Part shown: one piece after another, positions 27,649-37,474 of the stretch
How the letters are laid out: each line of letters begins with the position of its first letter
Numbering within the stretch: the stretch's first letter is position 1
NCBI RefSeq assembly: GCF_900109785.1
Contig: NZ_FOBH01000006.1
Location: forward strand, 62,001 to 126,000
Source of the DNA: Nitrosovibrio tenuis
Lineage (GTDB): Bacteria > Pseudomonadota > Gammaproteobacteria > Burkholderiales > Nitrosomonadaceae
DNA: 64,000 bases
Direction of reading: 5' to 3'
Program-made: the position numbers and the translations under genes
The notes under the pieces: model-generated
The model's input: only the letters and a program-made list of their open reading frames with translations
Database searches by the model: none
What the model was told of the DNA's origin: nothing

Positions 27649-30462
27649 TCATTGTGAAAGTCTATGTTCCCCGCTTTGCGGGCCTTCGACCGGGCTGCTC
27701 CCCTGACTGCCGATTTGGGTATAGCCTGGAATACTGCGTTGCAACACCTGGAGGGGGTTTGATCCGATTTGCATCAGTCCGTTCAGCTCAAGCTGTAAAA
27801 AAGCCGCTGTGGTTGTTCTTTGCGTGGCGGTAGTAAGATGCTGGACTACGAATCGCAATGACCAGCAGCAGGAATTATACTCAAGTCCGGCAAGTCCTTC
27901 CAGAATTCTATGATCCTGCAAGGAGTAATTTATCCGTGCGACAGTCTGCCATTTTTCCGCCCACCGCCATTGGCTCGAAGCGTCGACCTGATGCAAAACA
28001 TCCCGGGTAAAACGGTATCCCACATTGATCACCTTGCCGGGTTCGGGGCGGTAGCTCAGGCCGGACCGTACCACCTCGGTGCGGAACATTCTCTGATCAA
28101 ACTGCATGCTGCTATCCGTGCTGATTGTCGGCGTGATAAACCCTGAAACTGCGGCAATAAAATCTGGCCTTCTGCTGATGGTATTCGGTGCGTCCAATGA
28201 AATTCGCCGATCTGTGAAACTTACTTGCTGGCCAACGGCAAGGCGCAAGCGTTCTTTGCCGGAGCCAGGCTCTATCAGGCGCGATGTAAGCGCAAAGGTA
28301 ACCTGATTCGCATCGTTGATGCGGTCACTGCCGCTGAAGCGGTTTTCGGTCAGCATCTGCGCGAAGCTAAAATCGGTCTTGGCCGAGTCGAAATTGGGTA
28401 GGCTGCTCTGGTCGCGGAACGGCACATAAACGTAAAAGAGGCGCGGCTCAAGGGTTTGGGTGAATTGCTCCCCACGAAGAGCAATGTTGCGATCCAACAT
28501 AACGCCGGTGTCCACGCTGAATAACGGCAAGGTCCGGGTTGGATTCGATTCGGGCGACGTGCCGAGGGCATCCAGGTAGTACCGGGTATGGTGTATTCCG
28601 ATCTTGGGCGTGATGTAGCCAAATGCGCTCTGCATGGGGTAGCTGACGCTGGGAAAGAGCACGAGGCGCTGCCCGCTCACCAGCGTTGGGTGGGAAAAAT
28701 TCGTCCCGCTGCCTAAGAAATTGAAGTCCGCTCCAAAAACATTCGGTTTATTTATGATCAAGGTTGCTTGTGGCAGGCGCTTGTAAGGCGCTACGATTGT
28801 CGCAAGCGGATCCTGGATCGTCTGGAACTGTTGCGCCATCGCGGTAAGACTCAATGTACCTTCTTCCCCGAGGTTGCGGTTGTACCCCACCACACCCTGC
28901 TGCAACAGGTTAGTTCTGGAAGTAAGATTCAGGTTATTGCCAAGGTCGCGGAAGTAGTTATCATCGGATACCCGGTTATAGTCAAGGCGGCTCCACCAGC
29001 CGTTGGTCAGGTTCTGATCGTGCCAGAACGACGTGCGCCAGCGGTTATGCTTTGTATCCAGATCATACGGCAGCACGTCCAGAAGCGCGGTACCGCTTGA
29101 ATATTTGGTCAGATAGCGAAATTCATTGTTCAATGCGACGCCGCGCTTGGACATCATGCGCGCCGAAATTGTTGCGTCGTAGTTGGGCGCGATGTTCCAA
29201 TAAAATGGTAAGGTGAGTTCGAGCCCCGTTTTAACATTGGTACCGTACGTTGGGGCCAGCAACCCGGATTTGCGTTCCTTGCCGTAAGAGAAACTCATCC
29301 AGGGCGTATAAAAGAGTGGCACATCCTTGAATGTAAGCTTAACGCCGCGGGCCGTGCCGGTTTTTGTGGAATTGTCGAGTACTATGTTTGTAACCTGGAT
29401 GAACCAGGATTCATCTCCTGCCGGGCAAGTGGTATAAGTCGCGTGTTGCAGCCGATACTTGTTCTCCCCTTCGAATCGCAGCAAATCGGCGGAGCCCCGG
29501 CTACTGGCGTCCTTTAACTGGTAGCTCGGTTGACTCAATTCACCGGTTTTGCTTGCCAGATTAAACTTGAGGCGTGAACCCTCAAGGATGTCTCCGCGTT
29601 GTTCGACACGCACCGCACCTTCTGCCTCTGCGTCCTCGGTCGTTTCATAATATTTCATTCGATCTGCGGAGATAAATTGGTCGCCGTTAGTCAGTTCAGC
29701 CTTGCCGATTGCTTCGATGTCCCGCCCTGGGTGACCTTGCAAGCGGTCAGCCGCTACGAATATCGGTTTGTTTTTGGCAGATTCAACCGGGGCGCCGGCC
29801 ACTCCCACCCTGGTTCCAGTGTCTGGTTCAACCTGACCCCCGAGGCGCAGCTTGAAGTCGCTTTCCTGCTCGAAATGCCCACGGATCTGATCGGTCTCAG
29901 TACGGGCAAATCTATTTTTACCCATTTCCGGACCGGGCATTGCCAATCTGCTTCCCTCTTGTGGAGGTGTCGCTGCAATGCCCGAGGGCCTCTTTGTAGT
30001 AGTCCTCAGCGCGGGTTCACCTTCATGCAGGGCATGTTCCGCCACGCTCTCAACGCCGGCAGTCACAGGCTGATTCTCCTTATGTTCGGCATCGACGGCT
30101 GAAACGCCAACCGTAGGTTCATTTTTGGCAGGTGCATTTTTTACTGCCGGCGATGTATAGTTCTGCTGTGGCTTGGGGCGGATACTTTCCGGCAGGTTGT
30201 CAGGCCGTTCTTCGGCCGAGATTACGGAGCTGCTGCGCAGATCAGCATCGCCTTTGGCTTCGGTTTCATACTCATGTCGTCCCCGTATGGGCTCGGTATC
30301 GATAAGCACGGGTTTATTACCGTTGGTCTCCTTCTGGGCGGGACGAGCTACGCGTTCCTGTTTGTTCTTCGATTCGGTTGATGGTGTTTCGGCACGTACA
30401 TCACATGCAAGACAAAACAACAAGACTGACCAACAAACAGGGCGGGAAAAACGCGATTTCAT
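27649..30462 (-). CDS. lptD: LPS-assembly protein LptD with extended N-terminus
   Basis: Outer-membrane LPS translocon; 937 residues, roughly 150 longer than the usual 780-800. A signal peptide ends near DVRAE. Residues 25-230 are a disordered, charged region holding two partial copies of the start of the jellyroll domain (about 48-77 and 183-209). The real domain begins at about 230 (NKPIFVAADRLQGHPG). After it come TTCPAGDESWFIQVTNIVLD, FKDVPLFYTPWMSFSYG and the beta-barrel. The Cys in TTCPAG and the CC pair near the end (YNSCCWSLRF) are the conserved disulfide cysteines. It is divergent from mpl. Confidence 0.95.
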   Translation of the reverse strand: MKSRFSRPVCWSVLLFCLACDVRAETPSTESKNKQERVARPAQKETNGNKPVLIDTEPIRGRHEYETEAKGDADLRSSSVISAEERPDNLPESIRPKPQQNYTSPAVKNAPAKNEPTVGVSAVDAEHKENQPVTAGVESVAEHALHEGEPALRTTTKRPSGIAATPPQEGSRLAMPGPEMGKNRFARTETDQIRGHFEQESDFKLRLGGQVEPDTGTRVGVAGAPVESAKNKPIFVAADRLQGHPGRDIEAIGKAELTNGDQFISADRMKYYETTEDAEAEGAVRVEQRGDILEGSRLKFNLASKTGELSQPSYQLKDASSRGSADLLRFEGENKYRLQHATYTTCPAGDESWFIQVTNIVLDNSTKTGTARGVKLTFKDVPLFYTPWMSFSYGKERKSGLLAPTYGTNVKTGLELTLPFYWNIAPNYDATISARMMSKRGVALNNEFRYLTKYSSGTALLDVLPYDLDTKHNRWRTSFWHDQNLTNGWWSRLDYNRVSDDNYFRDLGNNLNLTSRTNLLQQGVVGYNRNLGEEGTLSLTAMAQQFQTIQDPLATIVAPYKRLPQATLIINKPNVFGADFNFLGSGTNFSHPTLVSGQRLVLFPSVSYPMQSAFGYITPKIGIHHTRYYLDALGTSPESNPTRTLPLFSVDTGVMLDRNIALRGEQFTQTLEPRLFYVYVPFRDQSSLPNFDSAKTDFSFAQMLTENRFSGSDRINDANQVTFALTSRLIEPGSGKERLRLAVGQQVSFTDRRISLDAPNTISRRPDFIAAVSGFITPTISTDSSMQFDQRMFRTEVVRSGLSYRPEPGKVINVGYRFTRDVLHQVDASSQWRWAEKWQTVARINYSLQDHRILEGLAGLEYNSCCWSLRFVVQHLTTATQRTTTAAFLQLELNGLMQIGSNPLQVLQRSIPGYTQIGSQGSSPVEGPQSGEHRLSQ

Positions 30463-30811
30463 GTGAAGGTATTCATCCTGAGAAACATTTCACTTCTATG
30501 CGGATGGATGAATTGCCGTTTTCAGAGTAATAAGTCTCGCATCACAGTTATCGGGGCATGAGGGCACGTAGCGGTATTAGAGTTGTATTAGAGTTAATAT
30601 TGTGAAAATCTGGGATGCCTGCACCGAGCCCGACGCTCAGCTGGACTTGATGGCGAATTGACGAAAGCAAAGCTGTAAGTGTAACAAAAAACCGGGCGGG
30701 CGATGGTTATACCGTTCTTTTCCAGATTCTCATTCAGCAGATCAGATAGATCTATTTCCCCTCATAATGGGCTGTTGGTAGGGCGCACAGTTAATATTCA
30801 GGAGTTGAGGC
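30463..30811. other. lptD-mpl divergent intergenic region
   Basis: 349 bases without a gene. It should contain the promoters for lptD (minus) and mpl (plus). An 11-base sequence GTATTAGAGTT is repeated once in tandem around 30572-30593. No unambiguous -35/-10 pair was found. Confidence 0.5.
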
Positions 30812-32167
30812 TTGCATATCCATATTCTCGGCATTTGCGGCACCTTTATGGGCGGGATAGCGGCAATAGCGCACGAAGCCGGCCATAAGGTCACCGGTTG
30901 CGATGCAAGTGTTTACCCCCCCATGAGCACCCAGTTGAGTTCTCTGGGAATCGAACTGAGCGAAGGATACTCTCCGGAACAGGTCAAGGTGAACCCCGAC
31001 CTGTACGTAATAGGTAACGTGGTAACACGAGGCAACCCTCTCATGGAGGAGATCCTCAACCGTAATCTTGCGTATATTTCCGGACCTCAATGGTTATCAG
31101 AAAATGTGCTCCATGACAGATGGGTTTTGGCTGTCGCGGGGACGCACGGCAAAACCACGACCAGTTCCATGCTTGCCTGGATACTTGACTATGCAGGCAT
31201 GGCGCCCGGATTTCTTATCGGCGGCATTCCAGAAAATTTTGGTCTGTCCGCCAGGCTTGGAGCGTCCCCTTTCTTTATTATTGAAGCGGATGAATATGAC
31301 ACGGCCTTCTTTGACAAGCGCTCGAAATTTGTCCATTTTCGGCCGCGGACGGCGATACTCAATAATCTCGAATTCGATCATGCCGATATTTTTGCGAATC
31401 TTGCGGCGATTGAGCAGCAGTTTCACTATTTGGTACGAATAATTCCCGGAAACGGGCTTATCATCAGCAATGGGCGGGAGGAGAGCCTTGGACGTGTGCT
31501 AGCCAGGGGTTGCTGGACACCCGTTGAAAAAGTAGGGGTTATAGATGGCTGGCAGTCTGACATGGTCACCGCCGGCAGTACTGCCGTTTCCTTCAGGGGC
31601 CAGCCTCAGGGGATCTTGCACTGGCAGTTATTGGGGGAACACAACCGCATGAATGCGCTCGCTGCGGTGGCGGCCGCCCGTCATGCGGGCGTGCCGGTCA
31701 ACACAGCCATCGACGCACTGTCACAATTTAGAAACGTCAAGCGCCGCATGGAAGTGCGTGGAGAGGTTAAAGGCATTACTATCTATGACGATTTCGCTCA
31801 TCACCCCACGGCGATCCGGACAACTCTCCAGGGTCTGCGCGATAAGGTGGAGGGCGCGCGAATTATCGCTGTGCTGGAACCCCGGTCCAATACAATGAAA
31901 ATGGGTATTTGGAAAGACAGCTTAGCAGACAGTCTCGCTGCAGCAGACTTGGTGTTCTGCTATACCGCCGGCCTGGGTTGGGACGTGGAAAGCGCGCTGG
32001 CCCCCATCGGCGCAAAGGCTCGCGCTCATGACAGCCTGGAGCCGCTTATTGTGGCTATCGCAAGCGCCGCTCATTCGGGCGACCATATACTTATAATGAG
32101 CAACGGCGGTTTTGGCGGAATTCAGGAAAAGCTGCTCAAAGCCATCGCTGGAATTGGTGCAAAGTGA
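30812..32167 (+). CDS. mpl: UDP-N-acetylmuramate:L-alanyl-gamma-D-glutamyl-meso-DAP ligase
   Basis: Recycles murein tripeptide by attaching it to UDP-MurNAc; 451 residues. Nucleotide-binding GTHGKTTTSSM, substrate region IIEADEYDTAFFD and DDFAHHPTAI are Mur-ligase motifs, and the opening IHILGICGTFMGGIA is Mpl-specific. It starts with TTG at 30812, with AGGAG and GAGG just upstream. No ATG occurs in a suitable place. Confidence 0.93.
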   Translation: MHIHILGICGTFMGGIAAIAHEAGHKVTGCDASVYPPMSTQLSSLGIELSEGYSPEQVKVNPDLYVIGNVVTRGNPLMEEILNRNLAYISGPQWLSENVLHDRWVLAVAGTHGKTTTSSMLAWILDYAGMAPGFLIGGIPENFGLSARLGASPFFIIEADEYDTAFFDKRSKFVHFRPRTAILNNLEFDHADIFANLAAIEQQFHYLVRIIPGNGLIISNGREESLGRVLARGCWTPVEKVGVIDGWQSDMVTAGSTAVSFRGQPQGILHWQLLGEHNRMNALAAVAAARHAGVPVNTAIDALSQFRNVKRRMEVRGEVKGITIYDDFAHHPTAIRTTLQGLRDKVEGARIIAVLEPRSNTMKMGIWKDSLADSLAAADLVFCYTAGLGWDVESALAPIGAKARAHDSLEPLIVAIASAAHSGDHILIMSNGGFGGIQEKLLKAIAGIGAK

Positions 32168-32313
32168 ATTCGCCCTTCTTTAACCTAAACGCGCTTTTCG
32201 GCTCCTCAATTGCCTGCGCGGTTGTTCGCCGAGCTGTCAGCCGGTTGCCAGCCAGTTTTCAGTAGCCCAGTTGTCAGCTCAGCTATCGCAAGGCGATTCT
32301 TATTCGGATGTTA

Positions 32314-32829
32314 TTACGGACTTGCCGTCGTGCAATTCTCACCAATCCACCTGCCGCTCGTATCGGCCCGATCATTGACGGGAGTTCCCCGCACAACGCC
32401 ATTAAATTCGGTTTGACCTGAGAACGTCTCGGGGTTCGTGAACATTCCTTCGGCTTTTCCGCTTCCCTTAATTTCCGGTCCCGCACAAACGAGATCAAGC
32501 TTATAGCCGTTTTCTGTCTGCGCCGTTTTTTTTACGCTGCAGCCCGATTGGCGCTGATGAAAATAGTCGGGAATCTTTTGCTCAGCCATTTGTTGTGTGA
32601 TACAAATTTTAGACATAGCTGCACCGTTTTGGATTTTAGGCATGACAACGCCATATTGCTTGGCCAGCTTAGACAACATTTGTACTTGATCCGGGGGAAT
32701 TTCGGGCACCAGATTGAGTAACACCGAAGTGGTCGTTACTTCCCAAAGTCCTGGGCGCGCCGTAAAATCCGCTGAGCTTACTGACGGCGCCAACAGCAAC
32801 AATAAGCCGATAAAATGGGCTTTGCGCAT
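32314..32829 (-). CDS. DUF3617 family secreted protein
   Basis: 171 residues with a signal peptide ending at SSA-DFT. The DUF3617 pattern is present: RPGLWEVTTTS near the start, SKICITQQMAEQ in the middle, then GCSV, LVCAG and GKAEGMFTNPETFSGQTEF. Cys residues are spaced as in the family. The function is unknown; family members are small periplasmic proteins. The ATG follows AAGGAGATTCC. It is convergent with mpl and stands alone. Confidence 0.85.
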   Translation of the reverse strand: MRKAHFIGLLLLLAPSVSSADFTARPGLWEVTTTSVLLNLVPEIPPDQVQMLSKLAKQYGVVMPKIQNGAAMSKICITQQMAEQKIPDYFHQRQSGCSVKKTAQTENGYKLDLVCAGPEIKGSGKAEGMFTNPETFSGQTEFNGVVRGTPVNDRADTSGRWIGENCTTASP

Positions 32830-33008
32830 GGAATCTCCTTAAGCGCTAACACGTCATCTGGAAATGTGGTGGATGATACACCCGTCTGTCGTAAGTTCGA
32901 TATAACGTGAGAGATTCGTTCATGCAATGGTTGTGTCCAACCAACGGAAGAATTTGGGGCCGTGAGTTATTTTTTTAGAGCTGGGGTGGGGAATTTGAGG
33001 AGCATGCC

Positions 33009-33686
33009 ATGCAGAAAAGAATTGCAATGAAGTTGCCGCACAATACGCGTCTTTTACTCATCCTGTTAACTTTGTTCGGCGCTTCGGTCAGCACCTGGGC
33101 GAGCACGGGCGACATCGAACTTATCACTGCGGCAGGGAATGGAAACCTCTCCCGCGTTAAAGCCCTGCTTGCTGCCAAAGCCAATGTGAATGCAAAAACG
33201 GACGATGGCACCACCACCGCGCTGATCGCGGCATCTGAAAACGGTTACGAAGACGTAGTGCAAACACTGCTTCGGGCCCAAGCGGATGTAAACCTGAAGA
33301 CAGACAATGGCAATACTGCATTGCTGCGAGCGACGCAAAGGGGCCATCCACAGGTAGTGAAAGAGTTGCTTACCGCCAAACCGGATGTGAATGCCCGCAG
33401 GAATGATGGCGTAACGGTACTGATGCAGGCTTCACAAGAGGGACAGCCCGAGATAGTACAGATGTTGCTCGACGCCGGCGCTGATGTGAACGCCCGGCTG
33501 AGCAATGGCGCGACCGCATTAATGCTAGCGTCGCAAATCGGCCACACCGGGGTGATACGGGCACTGCTCGCCGGCAAGGCCGATGTGAATGCAAAAGCCG
33601 GCAATGGTGCTACGGCACTAGTGCTGGCATCGAAGTATCGTCACCAGGATGTGGTAAAACTCCTTAAGGAAGCCGGTGCGAAATAG
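33009..33686 (+). CDS. Periplasmic ankyrin-repeat protein
   Basis: 225 residues with a signal peptide (RLLLILLTLFGASVSTWA). Six ankyrin repeats fill the rest (about 33-225), each with the LL.A.ADVN.K...G.TAL..A consensus. There are no other domains. The start ATG is preceded by GAGGAG. Ankyrin stacks bind proteins; the partner is unknown. It lies between the DUF3617 gene (divergent) and the P450 gene (convergent). Confidence 0.88.
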   Translation: MQKRIAMKLPHNTRLLLILLTLFGASVSTWASTGDIELITAAGNGNLSRVKALLAAKANVNAKTDDGTTTALIAASENGYEDVVQTLLRAQADVNLKTDNGNTALLRATQRGHPQVVKELLTAKPDVNARRNDGVTVLMQASQEGQPEIVQMLLDAGADVNARLSNGATALMLASQIGHTGVIRALLAGKADVNAKAGNGATALVLASKYRHQDVVKLLKEAGAK

Positions 33687-33976
33687 AGCAATCGGGGGAA
33701 CGCAACGCGGGCAACGCAACCAAGCGGAAACAAATTATTCTGGCGAGATAATACTGTGAATTCGTCATGCCGGGCTTAAGAATTCAACCGGAATCCACCC
33801 CGAATCCAACCCGTTCAGCAGGAATGAGATGCTCGCATGCACCGGATACCCGCTTCCTCCGGTAGGGATTTGTAGTATCTGCGTGCCGGATCGATAGCTA
33901 CCTGCTGCCAGTCACGCGGTCCGCCATAGCTGTTGGCTGTCAAGCGTGGCGGGCACTTATACGGGAGGGCGCTTTA
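33687..33976. other. Intergenic region after the ankyrin gene
   Basis: 290 bases between convergent genes. No coding sequence, tRNA or clear terminator was recognised. Confidence 0.4.
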
Positions 33977-35245
33977 TTACATGGTCCAGGAGAGATCGTA
34001 CTGCTCGGGGAAGGGGCCGGACTTGTAATCGATAGGCGCTTTGGCGGTTATGTTTTGCCGTAATAAGACCTGACGCACCATTTCGGGAATCATAACCCCG
34101 CCCACGTAGCGCCCCAGGCACTCATGACTGCCAAAGCCGAAATGGCAATAATTATACCAATTGCGCTGCGGTATAAACTCATCCGGTGATTCAAATGCCC
34201 GCTCGTCGAATGATGCCGACAGCGTGACCGGCAGCACATAAGTGCCGGCGCGAAGAACCGTTTCATGCCCTGTGCCTTTGGCCGCGGTGTAGTCGCTTGC
34301 GGTGCGCCGAAATAAATAGGGAGTGATGGGGACGAAGCGCAGAGCTTCCCAGACGATGCCATCAAATTCTTTGGGGTCAGCGTAGGGAGCCACGGCTTTT
34401 GCCCTGGCAAGCCACTCCGGATGCTGCATCAGGTACTGGATAACCTGCGCGACTGCCTGTGAGGTCGTCTCGACCGCGCCAATCAACAGTCCGCCAGCGT
34501 TGATTCCCAGGCGTTTGATATCGAAATTCAATTGCTTCGGGTAATCCGTCCGCAACATTCTGGTTACGATATCGTCATCCAGCCGCACGAGCGTTGAGAG
34601 TGTTAGTTCTTCCGCTTTCACTTGCAACGTGCGTCGGGCAATAAGCTCGACTATGAACTTCCCCAGGTCCTTGGAAGTTTCATCGTGCCGATCGATGATG
34701 GATTGGGATTTTTCAGGGGGTAGCAAATCGAAGGGCTGGTTGTGGAACGTGTCATACTGATTCCAGTAGGACCATTCAATCAAGTCTGATCTTTTGGCCC
34801 CGGTCAGCCCGAAATACTCCCGTACCAAGGTTGCCGGCACCATGCGGCAATAGCTATTGACTACCTCGATATTTCCATTGGCGCTGTCGAGTATCTCCTT
34901 GCCAACCCTGCCGACCATGTCACGGACTGCCGGCAGATCGTCGCGATTCAACATGCATTGCATGAGGGATTTTTCGCGCGTATGCAGTGCGTCGTCGTCG
35001 TGCATCATCAGGTAATCGCCCATTTTTGAAACATAGGGCTCTACCGTAAATACCTTCGGCATGTTCAGCACTTCCCTGCAATCATCGAAGCGCGTGATCA
35101 GGGTGAATTTTGGAGTTATCAGTATGGGCCGCTTTTCGCGTAATTCCTTAAAAAACGGCAGAGGTTCGGTATCGATCCAGCGGCGAGCCAGAAAAGATTT
35201 GTCTGCCTCGGCAGCTGCATCATACTGTTCCAGGTAGCTTGTCAT
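33977..35245 (-). CDS. Cytochrome P450
   Basis: 422-residue soluble haem-thiolate monooxygenase. The haem loop FGFGSHECLG has the ligand Cys at 376. The I-helix oxygen-activation segment is GAVETTSQ, and the K-helix ExxR is in VWEALRFVP. There is no membrane anchor or fused reductase. The gene follows a di-heme cytochrome by 51 bases and is probably co-transcribed with it. The substrate is unknown. No ferredoxin or reductase gene is adjacent. Confidence 0.9.
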   Translation of the reverse strand: MTSYLEQYDAAAEADKSFLARRWIDTEPLPFFKELREKRPILITPKFTLITRFDDCREVLNMPKVFTVEPYVSKMGDYLMMHDDDALHTREKSLMQCMLNRDDLPAVRDMVGRVGKEILDSANGNIEVVNSYCRMVPATLVREYFGLTGAKRSDLIEWSYWNQYDTFHNQPFDLLPPEKSQSIIDRHDETSKDLGKFIVELIARRTLQVKAEELTLSTLVRLDDDIVTRMLRTDYPKQLNFDIKRLGINAGGLLIGAVETTSQAVAQVIQYLMQHPEWLARAKAVAPYADPKEFDGIVWEALRFVPITPYLFRRTASDYTAAKGTGHETVLRAGTYVLPVTLSASFDERAFESPDEFIPQRNWYNYCHFGFGSHECLGRYVGGVMIPEMVRQVLLRQNITAKAPIDYKSGPFPEQYDLSWTM

Positions 35246-35296
35246 CGGTTGCTCCCTTATTGAAGTTTGTTTTAAATAATGATGTGTGCGGTTCGA

Positions 35297-37474
35297 TCAC
35301 AATGTCTTCAGGTATTCAAGCAAATCGAGCCGTTCCTGCTTGGACATGGGGTACAGGCATTTTTCCTTGGCAGATGCATCCAGGTCGCCATCCTTAATCT
35401 GCTCGTTTGCACAGAGTTCCCGAATTTTCTGGTCTACACGCCCGTCAGCCTCATTGGCCACGCGACGGGCCCCATACTCGTGCCCGGCATTGCTGTTTCC
35501 CTTGGTATAGCCTCCCATGTCGTCCTTAATACCTTGCGTGCTGAATATGAAGCCTCCGTAACCACTGCTTTTCAAGCCAACCTTGACCGGGTCGAATTCG
35601 CGCGACCCCACTTCAAACTCGTCAGGCCGGTACTCGCCATCTTCAGGGTCCCCGGGACGTTTCTTGGGAAGCAATAAATCATAGAGAGTGGGCACCGAGC
35701 CATTATGCAGATAAGGCGCTGTTGCCCAGATGCCGTTCAAGGGACGCGCTTTATAGGCGCTCAGCGAAGCCACCGGATTGGCAGTCGTGTCCGGGTCATA
35801 TTCCCCTTGTTTCATAGATGCTTTGATCTGGTTGTCGCGAAATCCGGTTGCCAGGTTATAGGCCCACTCGGCCCAGCGTTGCAGAAACCACTTGTCCGGT
35901 TCTGGCGTCGCGACGACACCGACTGTTGCTTTAGTCAGCAGAGCCGCAACCGGTGCTTTGCGATCAAGCAGAATGTCACCCACACCGAGGCTCACGTACT
36001 GGTTACGCAGAATACCGGAAAAACCCTGGTAAGTTACCGCGTTGTGCGCCATCTGCGTATCGGTTCCGGCATCGCTGGCTCTCGACATATGCGCCACGAC
36101 GCGGCGATCCGTATCGTTGCGAACAATTCTCGCGTGGCAGCTTACGCAATGTTTATTGAACAGCGATCTTCCGTTCGCCAGGCGTTTCTCGTCGAAACCG
36201 CCAAGAATATTCTGCGGCCACTCCGGGGACTGCAAATTCCAGAGACGGGCTTCGATCCGGCGCAGGTTCATAACGTTCACCGAAGAGTCGAAGCTGATAT
36301 GTTTGCCAGAGAGCCCCTGCCCCGTGATAAAAGAGGGCAACGAAAACCCATCCCGTTCCGTCCAGTCAAGTGTGCCGAATACGCCAATCGCCTCCCCCGC
36401 GTTGCGGGCGATGGCTTTCAACCCGGCATTCTCGGTAAGGCCATTCCATTGAACGTAGTCATGTTGAGGGGTGTCCCACAGGAATGGATAACTGACCGGC
36501 GCATTAGGCGGGTTGAATATTTTTTTGCGTAGTTTTCCGAGTGCTTCCCATCCGTTGGTCTCATTCAGTCGGGTAACAATATCCTCCCCCATTTGATCAC
36601 GCTGAGCACCGGTAAGGACGTTACCGGTTTGATCCGTCATTGATGTCAGCTCCGCTTCGGTCAAGGCTCGATCACCCATTACCCTCGGGTCCCGCAGCAG
36701 TTCATTAAGCTCTCTTACACTTATGATGTGCTCCAGTACCCGGTTGTATATGCGTCCGAATGCGTCCAGCCGTCCATGGCCATAGTGGGTCGTACTGTAA
36801 TTGATCGTTATGTAATTCGCGAGGCGCCTTTCATATCGGCCAAGGTCGGCAAGTACCTCGGCTTCGGTTTTATACTTACCTTTGGCCAATACATTCTGCA
36901 CAAAACGCTTTTTAACCTCGTCATCGTTCTGGGTGACCCGGAGCGCCTTGACCAGGTCTCTCATAAAACCTTCCATATCAGCGATCGCCGGACCTCCGTC
37001 AATGCGTATGCCTTTGCCCTGATAGTTCAGTTGCCCGGTATGGCAGGCGGCGCATGTCAAGCCGACGTAATCCTTGCCCTTATAGGTATCCTTGACGAAG
37101 CCAACCGGTAGCCCATCGGGATTACTGGAGGTAGCTTTCTGCGGCAGGTACCGGTAGAAGTTCATGTTTTCGTTGGACCGAAACAGCTCGGTCTTGCCGG
37201 CTTGCTCCAACGTAAGAAAAAAATCGTAGGGCATCATGTTCGATCCCTGCGTGACGGTATAAAACCAAAGACTATCGGCGGGCGCCCAATTCTGGGGAAG
37301 ATACTCGACAGTGCTGAAATGATCGCCAAAAACATCCTGCTTGACGGTCGTTGCGCCTCGATCCGGATCGGTGTCACTCAGCGCTGCGCAAGAAGGCAAG
37401 AGTGCGATCACGAGAAACACCACAGGAACGAGATATGTACGCCGTACGTTCAGCGCAACAGAAGCTTGGTTCAA
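35297..37474 (-). CDS. RoxA-like di-heme cytochrome c (peroxidase/oxygenase superfamily)
   Basis: 725 residues. A signal sequence with a possible lipobox (ALLPSCA, Cys29) puts it outside the cytoplasm. Two haem c sites occur: CAACH at 141-145 and CVSCH near 440. The layout (long N-terminal haem domain, VGLTCAACHTGQLNYQG, late RPLNGIWATAPYLHNGSVPTLYDLL) is that of bacterial di-heme cytochromes related to rubber oxygenase RoxA and the MauG/CcpA superfamily. The haem spacing and the WATAPYLHNGS region support this group. It precedes the P450 gene in one unit. It may oxidise a hydrophobic substrate or peroxide. Confidence 0.8.
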   Translation of the reverse strand: MNQASVALNVRRTYLVPVVFLVIALLPSCAALSDTDPDRGATTVKQDVFGDHFSTVEYLPQNWAPADSLWFYTVTQGSNMMPYDFFLTLEQAGKTELFRSNENMNFYRYLPQKATSSNPDGLPVGFVKDTYKGKDYVGLTCAACHTGQLNYQGKGIRIDGGPAIADMEGFMRDLVKALRVTQNDDEVKKRFVQNVLAKGKYKTEAEVLADLGRYERRLANYITINYSTTHYGHGRLDAFGRIYNRVLEHIISVRELNELLRDPRVMGDRALTEAELTSMTDQTGNVLTGAQRDQMGEDIVTRLNETNGWEALGKLRKKIFNPPNAPVSYPFLWDTPQHDYVQWNGLTENAGLKAIARNAGEAIGVFGTLDWTERDGFSLPSFITGQGLSGKHISFDSSVNVMNLRRIEARLWNLQSPEWPQNILGGFDEKRLANGRSLFNKHCVSCHARIVRNDTDRRVVAHMSRASDAGTDTQMAHNAVTYQGFSGILRNQYVSLGVGDILLDRKAPVAALLTKATVGVVATPEPDKWFLQRWAEWAYNLATGFRDNQIKASMKQGEYDPDTTANPVASLSAYKARPLNGIWATAPYLHNGSVPTLYDLLLPKKRPGDPEDGEYRPDEFEVGSREFDPVKVGLKSSGYGGFIFSTQGIKDDMGGYTKGNSNAGHEYGARRVANEADGRVDQKIRELCANEQIKDGDLDASAKEKCLYPMSKQERLDLLEYLKTL

